This document shows, piece by piece, positions 1-6,620 of a stretch of 24,161 nucleotides of DNA. The first letter of the stretch is position 1; each line of letters starts with the position of its first letter. This DNA comes from Anaerolineales bacterium (GTDB taxonomy: Bacteria; Chloroflexota; Anaerolineae; 4572-78; NAK82): the NCBI GenBank assembly GCA_024643945.1, contig JAHELX010000005.1, forward strand, positions 11,391 to 35,551, read 5' to 3'. The translations under genes and the position numbers were made by a program. The notes beneath the pieces were generated by a model. That model did no database searches, was not told the DNA's origin, and worked only from the letters and a program-made list of their open reading frames with translations.

Positions 1-80
1 TGTTACAATGTTCCGACATCGGGAGCACGTGCCCCCGGCGCGAGGCTATTGCACTCGATAACCTTTTGAGGTAAGCGCTT

Positions 81-920
81 ATGAGTCTTCGACGTGACGA
101 GAGCGGACGCCTGCACATCGAGTCTTCCCTAATGGGCGAGTCTCTGATGGATAAGTCGGTGCTGGCAGGCACTGACGTGGGGCCTGTCTATCGCCCGATG
201 CCTGAGCTGACGGTGGTCAAAATTGGCGGACAGAGCATCATCGACCGGGGACGCGACGCACTGCTGCCGATATTGGACGAACTGGTGGAGGCGCGCAAGT
301 CACACCAAATCATCATCGCCACCGGTGGTGGCACCCGTGCTCGTCACGCCTATGCCATCGCCACCGACCTGGGCATGCCCACGGGCGTGCTGGCGCGCCT
401 GGGGTCCAGTATCAGCGAGCAAAACGCGCTGATGGTGGCCATCCTGCTCAGCCAGCACGGGGGCATCAAGATTGGGCATGACGATCTGCCCAAGTTGGCA
501 GCTTACATGGCGTTGGGCAGCCTGCCGGTGGTGCATGCCATGCCGCCATATGGTCTTTTCGAGCGACCGCCTGCCCTGGGGCGCATCCCGCCTCACCGCA
601 CTGACGCCGGTGCCTTTTTGCTGGCCGAAGTGATGGGCGCCCAACGCTGTGTTCTCATCAAAGATGAGCGCGGCCTCTACACCGCCGATCCCAAGAAAGA
701 TGCGACGGCCAGCTTCATCCCGGAAATTGAGGTCAATGAATTGCTGGCGCTCGATTTGGGGGATCTGGCTATCGAACGGAGTATGCTGGAGATTTTGAGG
801 GATGCCCGCAGTCTGCGCGAGGTGTTTATTGTGAATGGGTTGGAGCGAGGTAACGTCACCCGCGCCCTGGCAGGAGAACATGTCGGCACCCGGATATACG
901 TGAAAACGTTTAACGAGTGA
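81..920 (+). CDS. Molybdenum storage protein-like amino acid kinase (MosA/MosB family)
   Basis: This 279-aa protein has the amino-acid-kinase/UMP-kinase fold in the version used by the molybdenum storage protein, which packs molybdate or tungstate oxide clusters in an ATP-dependent way in the cytoplasm. Visible motifs are the phosphate-binding KIGG (residues 47-50), TGGGTRARH (81-89), PPHRTDAG (170-177) and KDERGLYTADP (194-204). The GTRARH and PPHRTDAG stretches match the Azotobacter Mos subunits as I remember them better than ordinary PyrH. The first 40 residues form an extra N-terminal arm, also typical of Mos subunits. A GAGGT ribosome site (68-72) supports the ATG at 81; an internal ATG at codon 40 is a shorter alternative. 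Mos is usually a pair of paralogues; only one is in view, and a partner could lie upstream of the window. A divergent UMP kinase is the main alternative. Confidence 0.8.
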   Translation: MSLRRDESGRLHIESSLMGESLMDKSVLAGTDVGPVYRPMPELTVVKIGGQSIIDRGRDALLPILDELVEARKSHQIIIATGGGTRARHAYAIATDLGMPTGVLARLGSSISEQNALMVAILLSQHGGIKIGHDDLPKLAAYMALGSLPVVHAMPPYGLFERPPALGRIPPHRTDAGAFLLAEVMGAQRCVLIKDERGLYTADPKKDATASFIPEIEVNELLALDLGDLAIERSMLEILRDARSLREVFIVNGLERGNVTRALAGEHVGTRIYVKTFNE

Positions 921-944
921 GGTTGTGAGGTAGTGTGAAGCCGC

Positions 945-1379
945 TTAATCCAGATGGCGTCGCTTTTCGGGGAATCGCTCCCGGATAGAGTAACTGCCGC
1001 AAATAGGACAGGTGTCGGGTTGACCTTGCCCGCTGCCGTGGACCATGTCCCAGTCGTGACCACAGTCGGCGCAGTGCCAGCGGATAGCTGCGACGCGAAA
1101 GGTGCCTCCCTCCACCTGGAGGGCCGCTCCGGTTACCAGGGCCTGAGTTACTTTGCGCCGTGCCTCTGTCACCAAGCGCTGAAAGGTAGATCGGGAAATT
1201 CCCATTCGTTCAGCGGCGTCCACCTGATGGTGTCCCTCGAGGTCGGACAGGCGCAGGGCTTCCAGCTCTTCGTGAAGTAGAGTTACCCGATCCAGCGAAT
1301 CCAATGGCACTCCCACTGGCTTGAAAATGGCGGGTCGGGGCTCGTGTAAAAGACGCCGGTGTTTACGAGGACGGGGCAT
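945..1379 (-). CDS. DUF134 (UPF0251) family DNA-binding protein
   Basis: This 144-aa protein combines a sigma-70 region 4-like helix-turn-helix (about residues 50-75, containing the ERMGISRSTFQRLV segment) with a C-terminal zinc ribbon formed by Cys103, Cys106, Cys124 and Cys127. The basic N-terminus (PRPRKHRR) and the central LDRVTLLHEELEALRL stretch are hallmarks of the DUF134/UPF0251 family, which are predicted small regulators often found near metal, redox or nitrogen genes. It lies 5 nt after the 82-aa gene on the same strand, so the two are one transcription unit. That unit has its own promoter and an operator-like palindrome at 1655-1678. Autoregulation through that palindrome is my inference. 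The family call is firm; ligand and targets are unknown. Confidence 0.85.
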   Translation of the reverse strand: MPRPRKHRRLLHEPRPAIFKPVGVPLDSLDRVTLLHEELEALRLSDLEGHHQVDAAERMGISRSTFQRLVTEARRKVTQALVTGAALQVEGGTFRVAAIRWHCADCGHDWDMVHGSGQGQPDTCPICGSYSIRERFPEKRRHLD

Positions 1380-1384
1380 TGCTA

Positions 1385-1633
1385 TTAGCCTTCGGTTTCC
1401 TGCTGGCCTCGCCGGCGGTGTCGGCCACTTCCTTCACTAACGCGCTCACCACTTCCTCGGGGGAGGATCACTACCTCAGCACCGATGGCCTCGGCGATGG
1501 CGTCTAACTCGGCCCGGCGCACTTTGGTTTTGAAGAATTTCAAGTCGCTGCCCTGTACGCCGATCACGGCAAAGCGTGGGCGGCCGGCTCGCTCGCCCAC
1601 GTGGCGACGTTCACGTACAAAGATTTTAGCCAT
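1385..1633 (-). CDS. Small conserved-looking protein of unknown function (82 aa)
   Basis: I do not recognise a family. The protein has a basic N-terminus, a hydrophobic strand (RFAVIGVQG), an amphipathic helix (RRAELDAIAEAIGAEVVIL) and a disordered, Arg/Gly/Glu-rich tail after residue 57. The strand-helix-strand pattern would suit a small alpha/beta domain. Coding status is supported by a strong upstream purine run (GGAAAGGAAA, about 10 nt before the ATG), by a near-consensus promoter aimed at it (1679-1707), and by tight 5-nt spacing to the DUF134 gene. As the first gene of the DUF134 operon it may be a cofactor-binding or accessory partner of that regulator, but nothing in the sequence proves this. 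Confidence 0.7.
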   Translation of the reverse strand: MAKIFVRERRHVGERAGRPRFAVIGVQGSDLKFFKTKVRRAELDAIAEAIGAEVVILPRGSGERVSEGSGRHRRRGQQETEG

Positions 1634-1654
1634 TGACTGTTTCCTTTCCTGGAA

Positions 1655-1678
1655 AGTTTTGGGCGTATACCCAAAACT
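1655..1678. promoter_or_regulatory. Perfect 9-bp inverted repeat, operator candidate
   Basis: The arms AGTTTTGGG and CCCAAAACT are separated by CGTATA, giving a 24-bp palindrome. It starts one base after the -10 hexamer of the leftward promoter, so it covers the predicted transcription start, a classic repressor position. It also lies upstream of the rightward TiaS-like gene, so one regulator could serve both directions. The nearby DUF134 protein is the obvious candidate binder (inference). Confidence 0.65.
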
Positions 1679-1707
1679 ATTGTACTGGATGAGAAGATAA
1701 ATGTCAA
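1679..1707 (-). promoter_or_regulatory. Sigma-70-type promoter for the 82-aa/DUF134 unit
   Basis: On the minus strand a perfect -35 TTGACA (1702-1707) is followed after exactly 17 bp by -10 TACAAT (1679-1684). The -35 box overlaps the ATG of the divergent TiaS-like gene, so initiation in the two directions may interfere. Confidence 0.7.
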
Positions 1708-2414
1708 CCCTCTATATTGGACTGGACGATACTGACACAGCCACATCGCCGGGAACAGGCCACCTGGCGCGGGAAATCGCATCTATGCTCACAAGCCGTT
1801 TTCCTGTGCTGGGTATCACCCGCCACCAACTCCTCTTCGACCCTCGGGTGCCAATGACTGCCAAAAATAGCGCTAACGTGGTACATCTGCAAATAGACGC
1901 ACCTCGCCTTAGGGGAAACAGCAATCTGGTCCGCCTGGTCGACGAGGTGGCTGACTTTGTGCGCGCTCATGCTTACCCGGGCAGCGATCCGGGTCTCTGC
2001 CTGGCGATAGCGCCGCTGTCGGCTGTGACCGAATTTGGCCGGCGGGCGAAGGTGGCCCTGGTGACGGCCGACGAGGCACGTGCTGTGGTCAATAATCATC
2101 AGGACCTGGTTCTGCGCGCGCTGGGAGGTGATGGGAGCGGCATCATTGGGGCACTGGCTGCTGTGGGGCTGGCTGCAACGGGGAACGACGGCCGCTTCAC
2201 CTGGGTAGGGAGCATCCGGGATGTACGTGGCGTGCAGCCAGTGGAGGCCATCCTGGCTGCTGGCGTCACCGCCGTGCAAATGTTGGAGGGAGATGTGGTA
2301 AGAAGCGGGCTGGTAGAAACCGGCGACAAATTGCGTCCATCACTCATCGATGGGCGGGCGGTACTGCTGGTAGAGCCAGCGGATGGCCGGTGGCGAGCGG
2401 TGCGCCGTGATTAG
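1701..2414 (+). CDS. TiaS N-terminal-domain-like protein (stand-alone)
   Basis: This 237-aa protein begins YIGLDDTDTATSPGTGHLAR, which resembles the N-terminal domain of archaeal tRNA-Ile2 agmatinylcytidine synthetase (TiaS; characteristic DDTD start). Archaeal TiaS is about 420 aa and also carries OB-fold and zinc-ribbon tRNA-binding parts. Those are absent here, as is the CTT that normally follows the DDTD loop. It is therefore unlikely to modify tRNA; a nucleotide- or phosphate-binding enzyme of the same fold is a better description. Start ATG 1701 has a GAGAAG purine run 5' of it. It is divergent from the DUF134 unit, and its stop overlaps the stop of the convergent protease gene (2411-2414). 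Actual substrate unknown. Confidence 0.65.
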   Translation: MSTLYIGLDDTDTATSPGTGHLAREIASMLTSRFPVLGITRHQLLFDPRVPMTAKNSANVVHLQIDAPRLRGNSNLVRLVDEVADFVRAHAYPGSDPGLCLAIAPLSAVTEFGRRAKVALVTADEARAVVNNHQDLVLRALGGDGSGIIGALAAVGLAATGNDGRFTWVGSIRDVRGVQPVEAILAAGVTAVQMLEGDVVRSGLVETGDKLRPSLIDGRAVLLVEPADGRWRAVRRD

Positions 2415-2707
2415 GGCCTTTTTATGTGCCCAATCACCTTACCCACTACGTCCCTTTTGTTGATTGCGCCAAATTGTCTACTGTCCACGCTGTTCTCATG
2501 GATCCCGACCACGTAAATTTCACCTTTGTCCGGCACAACGCCCTGCACCTTTTTGATCATGGTGCCGTATACTTTGTGCCGGAAGACGACGACGTCTCCC
2601 GGCGTAATTGTGCCAAAAAGATAGGGGATTTTGGACGCCAGCACAAAATCCCCATCGCGATACATCGGTAACAGGCTATCACCTGACACCTTAAGCAATT
2701 TGAGCAT
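2411..2707 (-). CDS. sodX: Nickel-type superoxide dismutase maturation protease (S26 family)
   Basis: This 98-aa protein is a minimal signal-peptidase-like (S26) Ser/Lys protease without a membrane anchor. The catalytic serine is Ser11 in VSGDSLLPMYRDGDFVL, and the lysine is at 52 or 53 in MIKKVQG, followed by a box-E-like GIHENSVDSRQFG segment. SodX-type proteases remove the propeptide of nickel superoxide dismutase so that the new N-terminal histidine can bind nickel. The start ATG overlaps the stop of the upstream sodN gene by one base (TAATG), implying translational coupling and one-to-one expression with its substrate. The gene converges with the TiaS-like gene. With the neighbour identified, the assignment is strong. 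Confidence 0.92.
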   Translation of the reverse strand: MLKLLKVSGDSLLPMYRDGDFVLASKIPYLFGTITPGDVVVFRHKVYGTMIKKVQGVVPDKGEIYVVGIHENSVDSRQFGAINKRDVVGKVIGHIKRP

Positions 2708-3207
2708 TACAGGTCAGGATAAACCATTTCCAGTGCGGGTGCATAGGGAGCCTTGGCCCGCTTGATGGCAACGTTCTTGGTCTCCCAGAAGATTTCTGCA
2801 AATTGATTAACGGCATCTACCAACTGTACAGCCATTTCCCGGTCTGCCGTTTGCCTGGCCTTGGATCCCAGTTGCATAATCTTGTGAACCAGCCCGTGCA
2901 GCTCGGGGTGCTTTTGTGTATGATCCGGTTTAATGTAGTCGCCCCAAATGACCCGGATTTCATGCTTTACTTTCTCGGCATGCTCCTCTTTAACTGCTAT
3001 ATACCTGGACATACTGTTCTGAAAGGCCAGGTCTTGTTCGTTGTGGGTCTTTCCCAGATCATTCATGAGGTCAATCATCCTGACAACGGTCAGGGCGGCA
3101 ATCTGGGCGGTGATGGGGTCGTAAATGCCGCAGGGAATATCGCAGTGCGCTTTGGCCCGCTCAATTCCAAACGTCTTATCCAGCGTTTCGAGAGCTTTGT
3201 AGATCAT
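2707..3207 (-). CDS. sodN: Nickel superoxide dismutase precursor
   Basis: This 166-aa precursor contains the nickel hook His21-Cys22-Asp-Ile-Pro-Cys26-Gly followed by Ile-Tyr-Asp-Pro. After cleavage before His21 these become His1, Cys2, Cys6 and Tyr9 of the mature enzyme, which disproportionates superoxide. The rest is helical, with IAVKEEHAEKVKHEIRVIW, GDYIKP, HPELH and FWETKN, all typical of NiSOD. The mature part (146 aa) is somewhat longer than the roughly 117 aa of Streptomyces SodN, mainly at the C-terminus. I chose ATG 3207 because GGAGGG (3216-3221) lies 8 nt upstream and it gives a 20-residue propeptide, close to known lengths. A longer reading frame to TTG 3312 would add a hydrophobic stretch not expected for NiSOD. 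The maturation protease gene follows directly. Confidence 0.95.
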   Translation of the reverse strand: MIYKALETLDKTFGIERAKAHCDIPCGIYDPITAQIAALTVVRMIDLMNDLGKTHNEQDLAFQNSMSRYIAVKEEHAEKVKHEIRVIWGDYIKPDHTQKHPELHGLVHKIMQLGSKARQTADREMAVQLVDAVNQFAEIFWETKNVAIKRAKAPYAPALEMVYPDL

Positions 3208-3337
3208 AGTGTAATCCCTCCGTACGTTATAGTAGATTAGTGGCGGAGATGCTGCCGCCAAAACAATACAGCCCATAATCTTAATCATACCAATTAAGAT
3301 CAAACCTGTCAAGATTGCCAGCTTATTCAGGGCTCAT

Positions 3338-3356
3338 ATGCATAATATTATAGCAT
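3338..3356 (-). promoter_or_regulatory. Extended -10 promoter and Fur/Nur-like palindrome upstream of sodN
   Basis: On the minus strand TGC-TATAAT (3347-3355) is a perfect extended -10 box, placing the start near 3340 and giving a leader of about 130 nt before sodN. The same bases form an AT-rich near-palindrome: ATAATATTAT (3342-3351) flanked by ATGC and GCAT with a one-base slip. An AT-rich dyad over the -10 is what Fur-family metalloregulators such as Nur use. Which protein binds is unknown. Confidence 0.5.
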
Positions 3357-3514
3357 GCAACTGACCAGATCGGCCATATATCTGGATATAGAAAGGCGAT
3401 ACAAACGGGATACATTTAGGAGAGTGAATTATACCCAACGCATATGACGCAAGTGCGGGTATTATAAGAGGGGGAGTCCGGTCCTGGCCTGGATTTTGCT
3501 CCTCATCACGCTAA

Positions 3515-3523
3515 TGGTATAAT
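3515..3523 (+). promoter_or_regulatory. Extended -10 promoter for the FecR/glycosyltransferase unit
   Basis: TGG-TATAAT is a perfect extended -10 element; the -35 region (TTGCTC, about 3496-3501) is poor. A second possibility is TTGACA (3564-3569) with TACCCT (3587-3592), 17 bp apart, which would give an almost leaderless mRNA for the ATG at 3602 but has a weak -10. Confidence 0.4.
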
Positions 3524-3534
3524 CAAATCACTGA

Positions 3535-3584
3535 TGTCAAATGTTGACCTGATAAGTGACAACTTGACAATTTGACGTTTGACG
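3535..3584. repeat. Heptamer tandem repeat block, TTTGACG-type
   Basis: The block reads as contiguous seven-base words: TGTCAAA and TGTTGAC (3535-3548), an eight-base interruption, then TGACAAC, TTGACAA, TTTGACG and TTTGACG (3557-3584). The first words are near reverse complements of the last ones, so the block has inverted symmetry. It resembles in style, but not in sequence, the heptamer blocks near 7482-7541 and 22034-22087. Confidence 0.6.
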
Positions 3585-3601
3585 TTTACCCTTTGGTTCA
3601 A

Positions 3602-4813
3602 ATGCGCAATAATCCAGAGCGATTAGCCTGGACCGTGCTCTCGGTGGCCTTCGCCACGTTTTGTGCGTTGGCGGTTGCCATTCCTCTCGGTGTTCGTTGG
3701 TATCTCTTCAATGCGATGACTGCCGAAGTGACGGCTGTGACATCGGTACGTGGGACAGTGCTGGCCCAAACACGCAAGGCGAACCTTCCCATTCCCATCA
3801 CCGATGGCAGCACCACCGAGGTCGACGAGGCAACGTCTGTCACCACCGATGGTACGTCCCAGGCTATTCTGACATTTTTTAACGATAGCACGCTCACCCT
3901 CTATGGTGAAACAAGTGTGCGAATTCGGGAAACCCGCACACCCCGTTTCAGCCTGGGTCATCGCCCCGACACCATCATTGTGGAGTTGGAACGCGGGCGA
4001 GTCCGGGCTGCAACTACGAGCCGATCCAGCTTGTTATTTGAGGTTCGCTCTCCCCAAGCGACCATCAGTCTAGGCGAAGGCAGCTTTTCTATCGAGGTCA
4101 ATGACGAGGGCACGCAGGTAACTGCTCGCCAGGGACAGGCGCAGCTAGTAGCTGGCGAGGACATGGTGAGCTTGATGACGGGGGAGCGCTCGATGGTCCA
4201 TCCTGGCGAGCCACCTTCTCCTCCATTGCCTGCAGAGCAGAATCTGATCGCCAATGGTGACTTCTCGGCACCATTGGAAGGAGTGTGGGAGGTTTACAAG
4301 GTTGAGCCCTCCTCCGGCGATGTCACGACCACTGTAGAGATTGCCGAGGCCGGCAACCATCCGGTTCTGGAATTCCGCAGCCAGGGCCAGGACAACCTGC
4401 ACAGTGAAATTGGCATTACCCAAAAAGTCAACAGGAGCGTGCAAGACTTCGACTCGCTGCGCATTCAGCTCGACGTGAGTCTGGAGCGACAGAGCTTGGC
4501 CGGCGGTGGTACTCTTGGTTCCGAATTCCCCATTATGATTCACCTGGCCTACAAAGATGCGAATGGCAATGACCGCGATTGGTATCACGGTTTTTACTAC
4601 ACGCCTCCACCCGAAAACTGGCTTCTCTTCGACACCCCGGACAATTCCAGTGAACGGATTCCCCGTTTCCTTTGGTATCCCTATGAGTCGATCAATCTGT
4701 TCGACAGCCTGGGGACAGCCAAACCGGCTTACATAAAGTACATTCATATTTATGCCTCCGGTTGGATATACCAGGCCGGCATTGCTGACCTGGCATTATT
4801 GGCGCAAGACTAG
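3602..4813 (+). CDS. FecR-domain membrane-anchored protein
   Basis: From ATG 3602 the protein has 403 aa. One membrane helix lies near residues 9-32 (LAWTVLSVAFATFCALAVAIPLG), followed by an outside-facing FecR-like domain (about 45-200). That domain shows strand-rich motifs such as GTSQAILTFFNDSTLTLYGETSVRI, then QATISLGEGSFSIEV and a QGQAQLVAGEDMVSL close. A Pro-rich linker (about 200-212) leads to a C-terminal domain starting LIANGDFSAPLEGVWEV, a carbohydrate-binding-module-like beta-sandwich start. No anti-sigma N-terminus or sigma gene is present, so classic siderophore signalling is not implied. A TTG 10 codons upstream (3572) would translate heptamer-repeat DNA and has no ribosome site, so I prefer 3602. 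The stop is 8 nt from the glycosyltransferase start, suggesting a shared transcript and an envelope role. Confidence 0.8.
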   Translation: MRNNPERLAWTVLSVAFATFCALAVAIPLGVRWYLFNAMTAEVTAVTSVRGTVLAQTRKANLPIPITDGSTTEVDEATSVTTDGTSQAILTFFNDSTLTLYGETSVRIRETRTPRFSLGHRPDTIIVELERGRVRAATTSRSSLLFEVRSPQATISLGEGSFSIEVNDEGTQVTARQGQAQLVAGEDMVSLMTGERSMVHPGEPPSPPLPAEQNLIANGDFSAPLEGVWEVYKVEPSSGDVTTTVEIAEAGNHPVLEFRSQGQDNLHSEIGITQKVNRSVQDFDSLRIQLDVSLERQSLAGGGTLGSEFPIMIHLAYKDANGNDRDWYHGFYYTPPPENWLLFDTPDNSSERIPRFLWYPYESINLFDSLGTAKPAYIKYIHIYASGWIYQAGIADLALLAQD

Positions 4814-4821
4814 CTCATAAT

Positions 4822-6534
4822 ATGAGCCGCGGACGGATCCTCTTGACTGTTGCCCTCACCCTCTTTTTGGGGTTGGCCACGTACCAGCTTACCCTCCCTG
4901 GCCTGCATTACGACGAGGCGTTCGAGGCGGTACCGGCTATGCAGCTCTTGCTCCACCAGCCGGTCACTACCTTTCGTAGTAATGGCATTCTAGTTGGCGG
5001 GCGTCTCTTCCCGCTGATGACGCAAGATTACATCGGCGCGATCAATACTTACGCTGCCATCCCCTTCTTTTTGCTGTTGGGCATCAATCCCCTTAGTCTG
5101 CGGGTGATGGCTATTGCTATCGGCCTGGTAACTCTCTGGCTCACCTACCGGCTGGCGAACGTGCTCTATGGTCCCACAGTTGCCGCTTTGGCCGGGCTAC
5201 TGCTGGCGGTGAACCCGACCTTTGTCTTTTGGAGTCGCCAGGGCGTGTTCGTCACCTCCGTCACTGCAACGATTGGCTTGGGAGCAACATTAAGCTGGCT
5301 GCGCTGGTGGCGGACCGGTGCTCGCCGCCATGCCATTGCTGGCGCATTTCTCTTCGGGTTGGGTCTGTACGCCAAGTTGCTCTTCTTGTGGCTCATTATT
5401 GCGCTAGGATTAGCCGTTCTTCTCCTTAATCTCCCCGAATGGCGGCAGGTCGTCGGGCGGTTGACAAGGGGGTCGGTTGGCTGGGCCGGGTTAGCCTTTC
5501 TGCTGGGCAGCACTCCGCTCCTCGTCTATAATTTACAGACCGGCGGTACACTCAGCAGCATCGGCGGGAACCTTACCACATCGTATTATGGGACGGACAA
5601 CCTGGCCTTTTTGCCCAACTTGCTAGAGCGGCTCAAACAGTTTGCGGCGGTATTGACCGGGAGCCATTTCTGGTACCTGGGGGGGACTTATGCCAACTGG
5701 CTAGGCATTGGCCTGTTTCTGGTGGCCTTAGGTATTGTCCTGTCTCCAAAGGTCTGCCCTGCCGGCCCGACCGCCGGGGCGGGCTGGCGCGGCCCAGGGG
5801 GGACATATGGGCGGCTGGCGCTCGGCCCGGGCCGGGACGAAGTCCGCCGTGCCTTGTTTCCTTTCGTCGTCATCGGTGGGGTGATTCTGTCGAGTTGTGT
5901 TACCGTGTCAGCACTTTGGGTGACGCATTTTGCTATTTTAACTCCCTGGCCGCCGTTAGCTATTGCTGCCTCCATTGGCTTGTTCGTCCGGTACAGCGGG
6001 TTACGTCGGGCCAGTTCGAGAGTTGACATGGCGCTGGTCCTGGCGCTGGTGGTGGTTGGGGCATCGTTGTTTGGGGATGTGTTTACTGACTTCCGTTATC
6101 ACCAGGCGCTGGGCAGAAGTGGCGGTCTGGGAGCGCATTCTGACGCTGTTGAAGACCTGGCTCGCTGGCTGTCTGCTGATGGCCGACGGAGGGCACCAGT
6201 TGTTGCCATGGACTGGGGCATCGCTGCCCCAGTGACTTTTCTCACACGCGGAGAGGTGACACCGCTCGAGGCCTTCGGTTACAAGTGGGAAACCGATGCC
6301 GACTTTAAGGCACGACTGAGCCGGTTTATTGACGATCGTGATAGCATTTACCTCTGGCGCGCGCCTGATGAGATCATCTTCGACCGGAGCGCTGATTTCC
6401 GGGCGCTTTACGCGCCGCTGGGTTTGGAGGAGGATATTCTCGAAGCCTTTTACGAGCGCAGTGGGCGCCCTGTCTTAGGGGCTACCCAATTGGTACCAAA
6501 AGGTACGGCTCTTAATCCACCCCAACCGCGCTGA
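4822..6534 (+). CDS. GT-C type membrane glycosyltransferase (PMT/GT39-like)
   Basis: This 570-aa polytopic protein has about ten hydrophobic segments. The first periplasmic loop holds the acidic pair Asp31-Glu32 (LHYDEAF), the catalytic-site signature of lipid-sugar-dependent GT-C enzymes of the PMT/ArnT group. These transfer a sugar from a polyprenyl-phosphate donor to protein or lipid on the outer face of the membrane. The C-terminal 150 residues form a soluble outside domain. A Gly/Pro/Arg-rich stretch (residues about 312-340) interrupts the membrane part and is encoded by a GC-rich palindromic element at 5761-5788. The gene follows the FecR gene by 8 nt with no evident ribosome site, suggesting coupled expression. 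Donor and acceptor cannot be told from sequence. Confidence 0.8.
   Translation: MSRGRILLTVALTLFLGLATYQLTLPGLHYDEAFEAVPAMQLLLHQPVTTFRSNGILVGGRLFPLMTQDYIGAINTYAAIPFFLLLGINPLSLRVMAIAIGLVTLWLTYRLANVLYGPTVAALAGLLLAVNPTFVFWSRQGVFVTSVTATIGLGATLSWLRWWRTGARRHAIAGAFLFGLGLYAKLLFLWLIIALGLAVLLLNLPEWRQVVGRLTRGSVGWAGLAFLLGSTPLLVYNLQTGGTLSSIGGNLTTSYYGTDNLAFLPNLLERLKQFAAVLTGSHFWYLGGTYANWLGIGLFLVALGIVLSPKVCPAGPTAGAGWRGPGGTYGRLALGPGRDEVRRALFPFVVIGGVILSSCVTVSALWVTHFAILTPWPPLAIAASIGLFVRYSGLRRASSRVDMALVLALVVVGASLFGDVFTDFRYHQALGRSGGLGAHSDAVEDLARWLSADGRRRAPVVAMDWGIAAPVTFLTRGEVTPLEAFGYKWETDADFKARLSRFIDDRDSIYLWRAPDEIIFDRSADFRALYAPLGLEEDILEAFYERSGRPVLGATQLVPKGTALNPPQPR
5761..5788 (+). repeat. GC-rich palindromic element inside the glycosyltransferase gene
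   Basis: GCCGGCCCG (5761-5769) pairs with CGGGCTGGC (5780-5788) using one G-U pair. The element shares the exact 14-mer GCCGGGGCGGGCTG (5773-5786) with the palindrome at 7514-7527. It encodes low-complexity Pro/Gly/Ala residues between two membrane segments, consistent with an in-frame insertion tolerated in a loop. Confidence 0.5.
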
Positions 6535-6580
6535 CGCGGATTACACGGATGAGTGTGCCTCTCCGATAGTTCGTGTCGGC

Positions 6581-6609
6581 TTGCGTGTATCGGCGGCGTG
6601 GGGTAGAAT
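6581..6609 (+). promoter_or_regulatory. Promoter for the methyltransferase gene, nearly leaderless
   Basis: TTGCGT (6581-6586) and TAGAAT (6604-6609) are 17 bp apart. The predicted start is about 6616, only about 5 nt before ATG 6621, so the mRNA would be almost leaderless. This fits the lack of a ribosome site there. Confidence 0.45.
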
Positions 6610-6620
6610 TTGAAGTTACG

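Larger units (their letters stand above)
3208..3601. other. Divergent intergenic region between sodN and the FecR gene
   Basis: This 394-bp stretch contains no convincing gene. From left to right it holds the sodN ribosome site and leader, the sodN promoter/palindrome (3338-3356), an AT-rich stretch with nothing recognisable (about 3360-3490), a rightward extended -10 box (3515-3523), and a block of heptamer repeats (3535-3584) just before the FecR gene. Confidence 0.6.

Noticed and set aside
21..37. Small palindrome GCACGTGC in a GC-rich context upstream of the first gene
   Set aside because: Only 8 bp and close to the window edge; too little context to call an operator or riboswitch.
300..881. 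Long antisense frame opposite the Mos-like gene
   Set aside because: No recognisable domain, shadow-type composition, and it lies fully inside a well-supported gene.
3208..3312. N-terminal extension of sodN to TTG 3312 with a hydrophobic segment
   Set aside because: NiSOD precursors have short, non-membrane propeptides. ATG 3207 has GGAGGG 8 nt upstream and gives a fitting 20-residue propeptide.
3602..4813. FecR-type anti-sigma/siderophore signalling protein
   Set aside because: No sigma factor, TonB receptor or cytoplasmic anti-sigma segment; only the FecR beta-domain is present outside the membrane.
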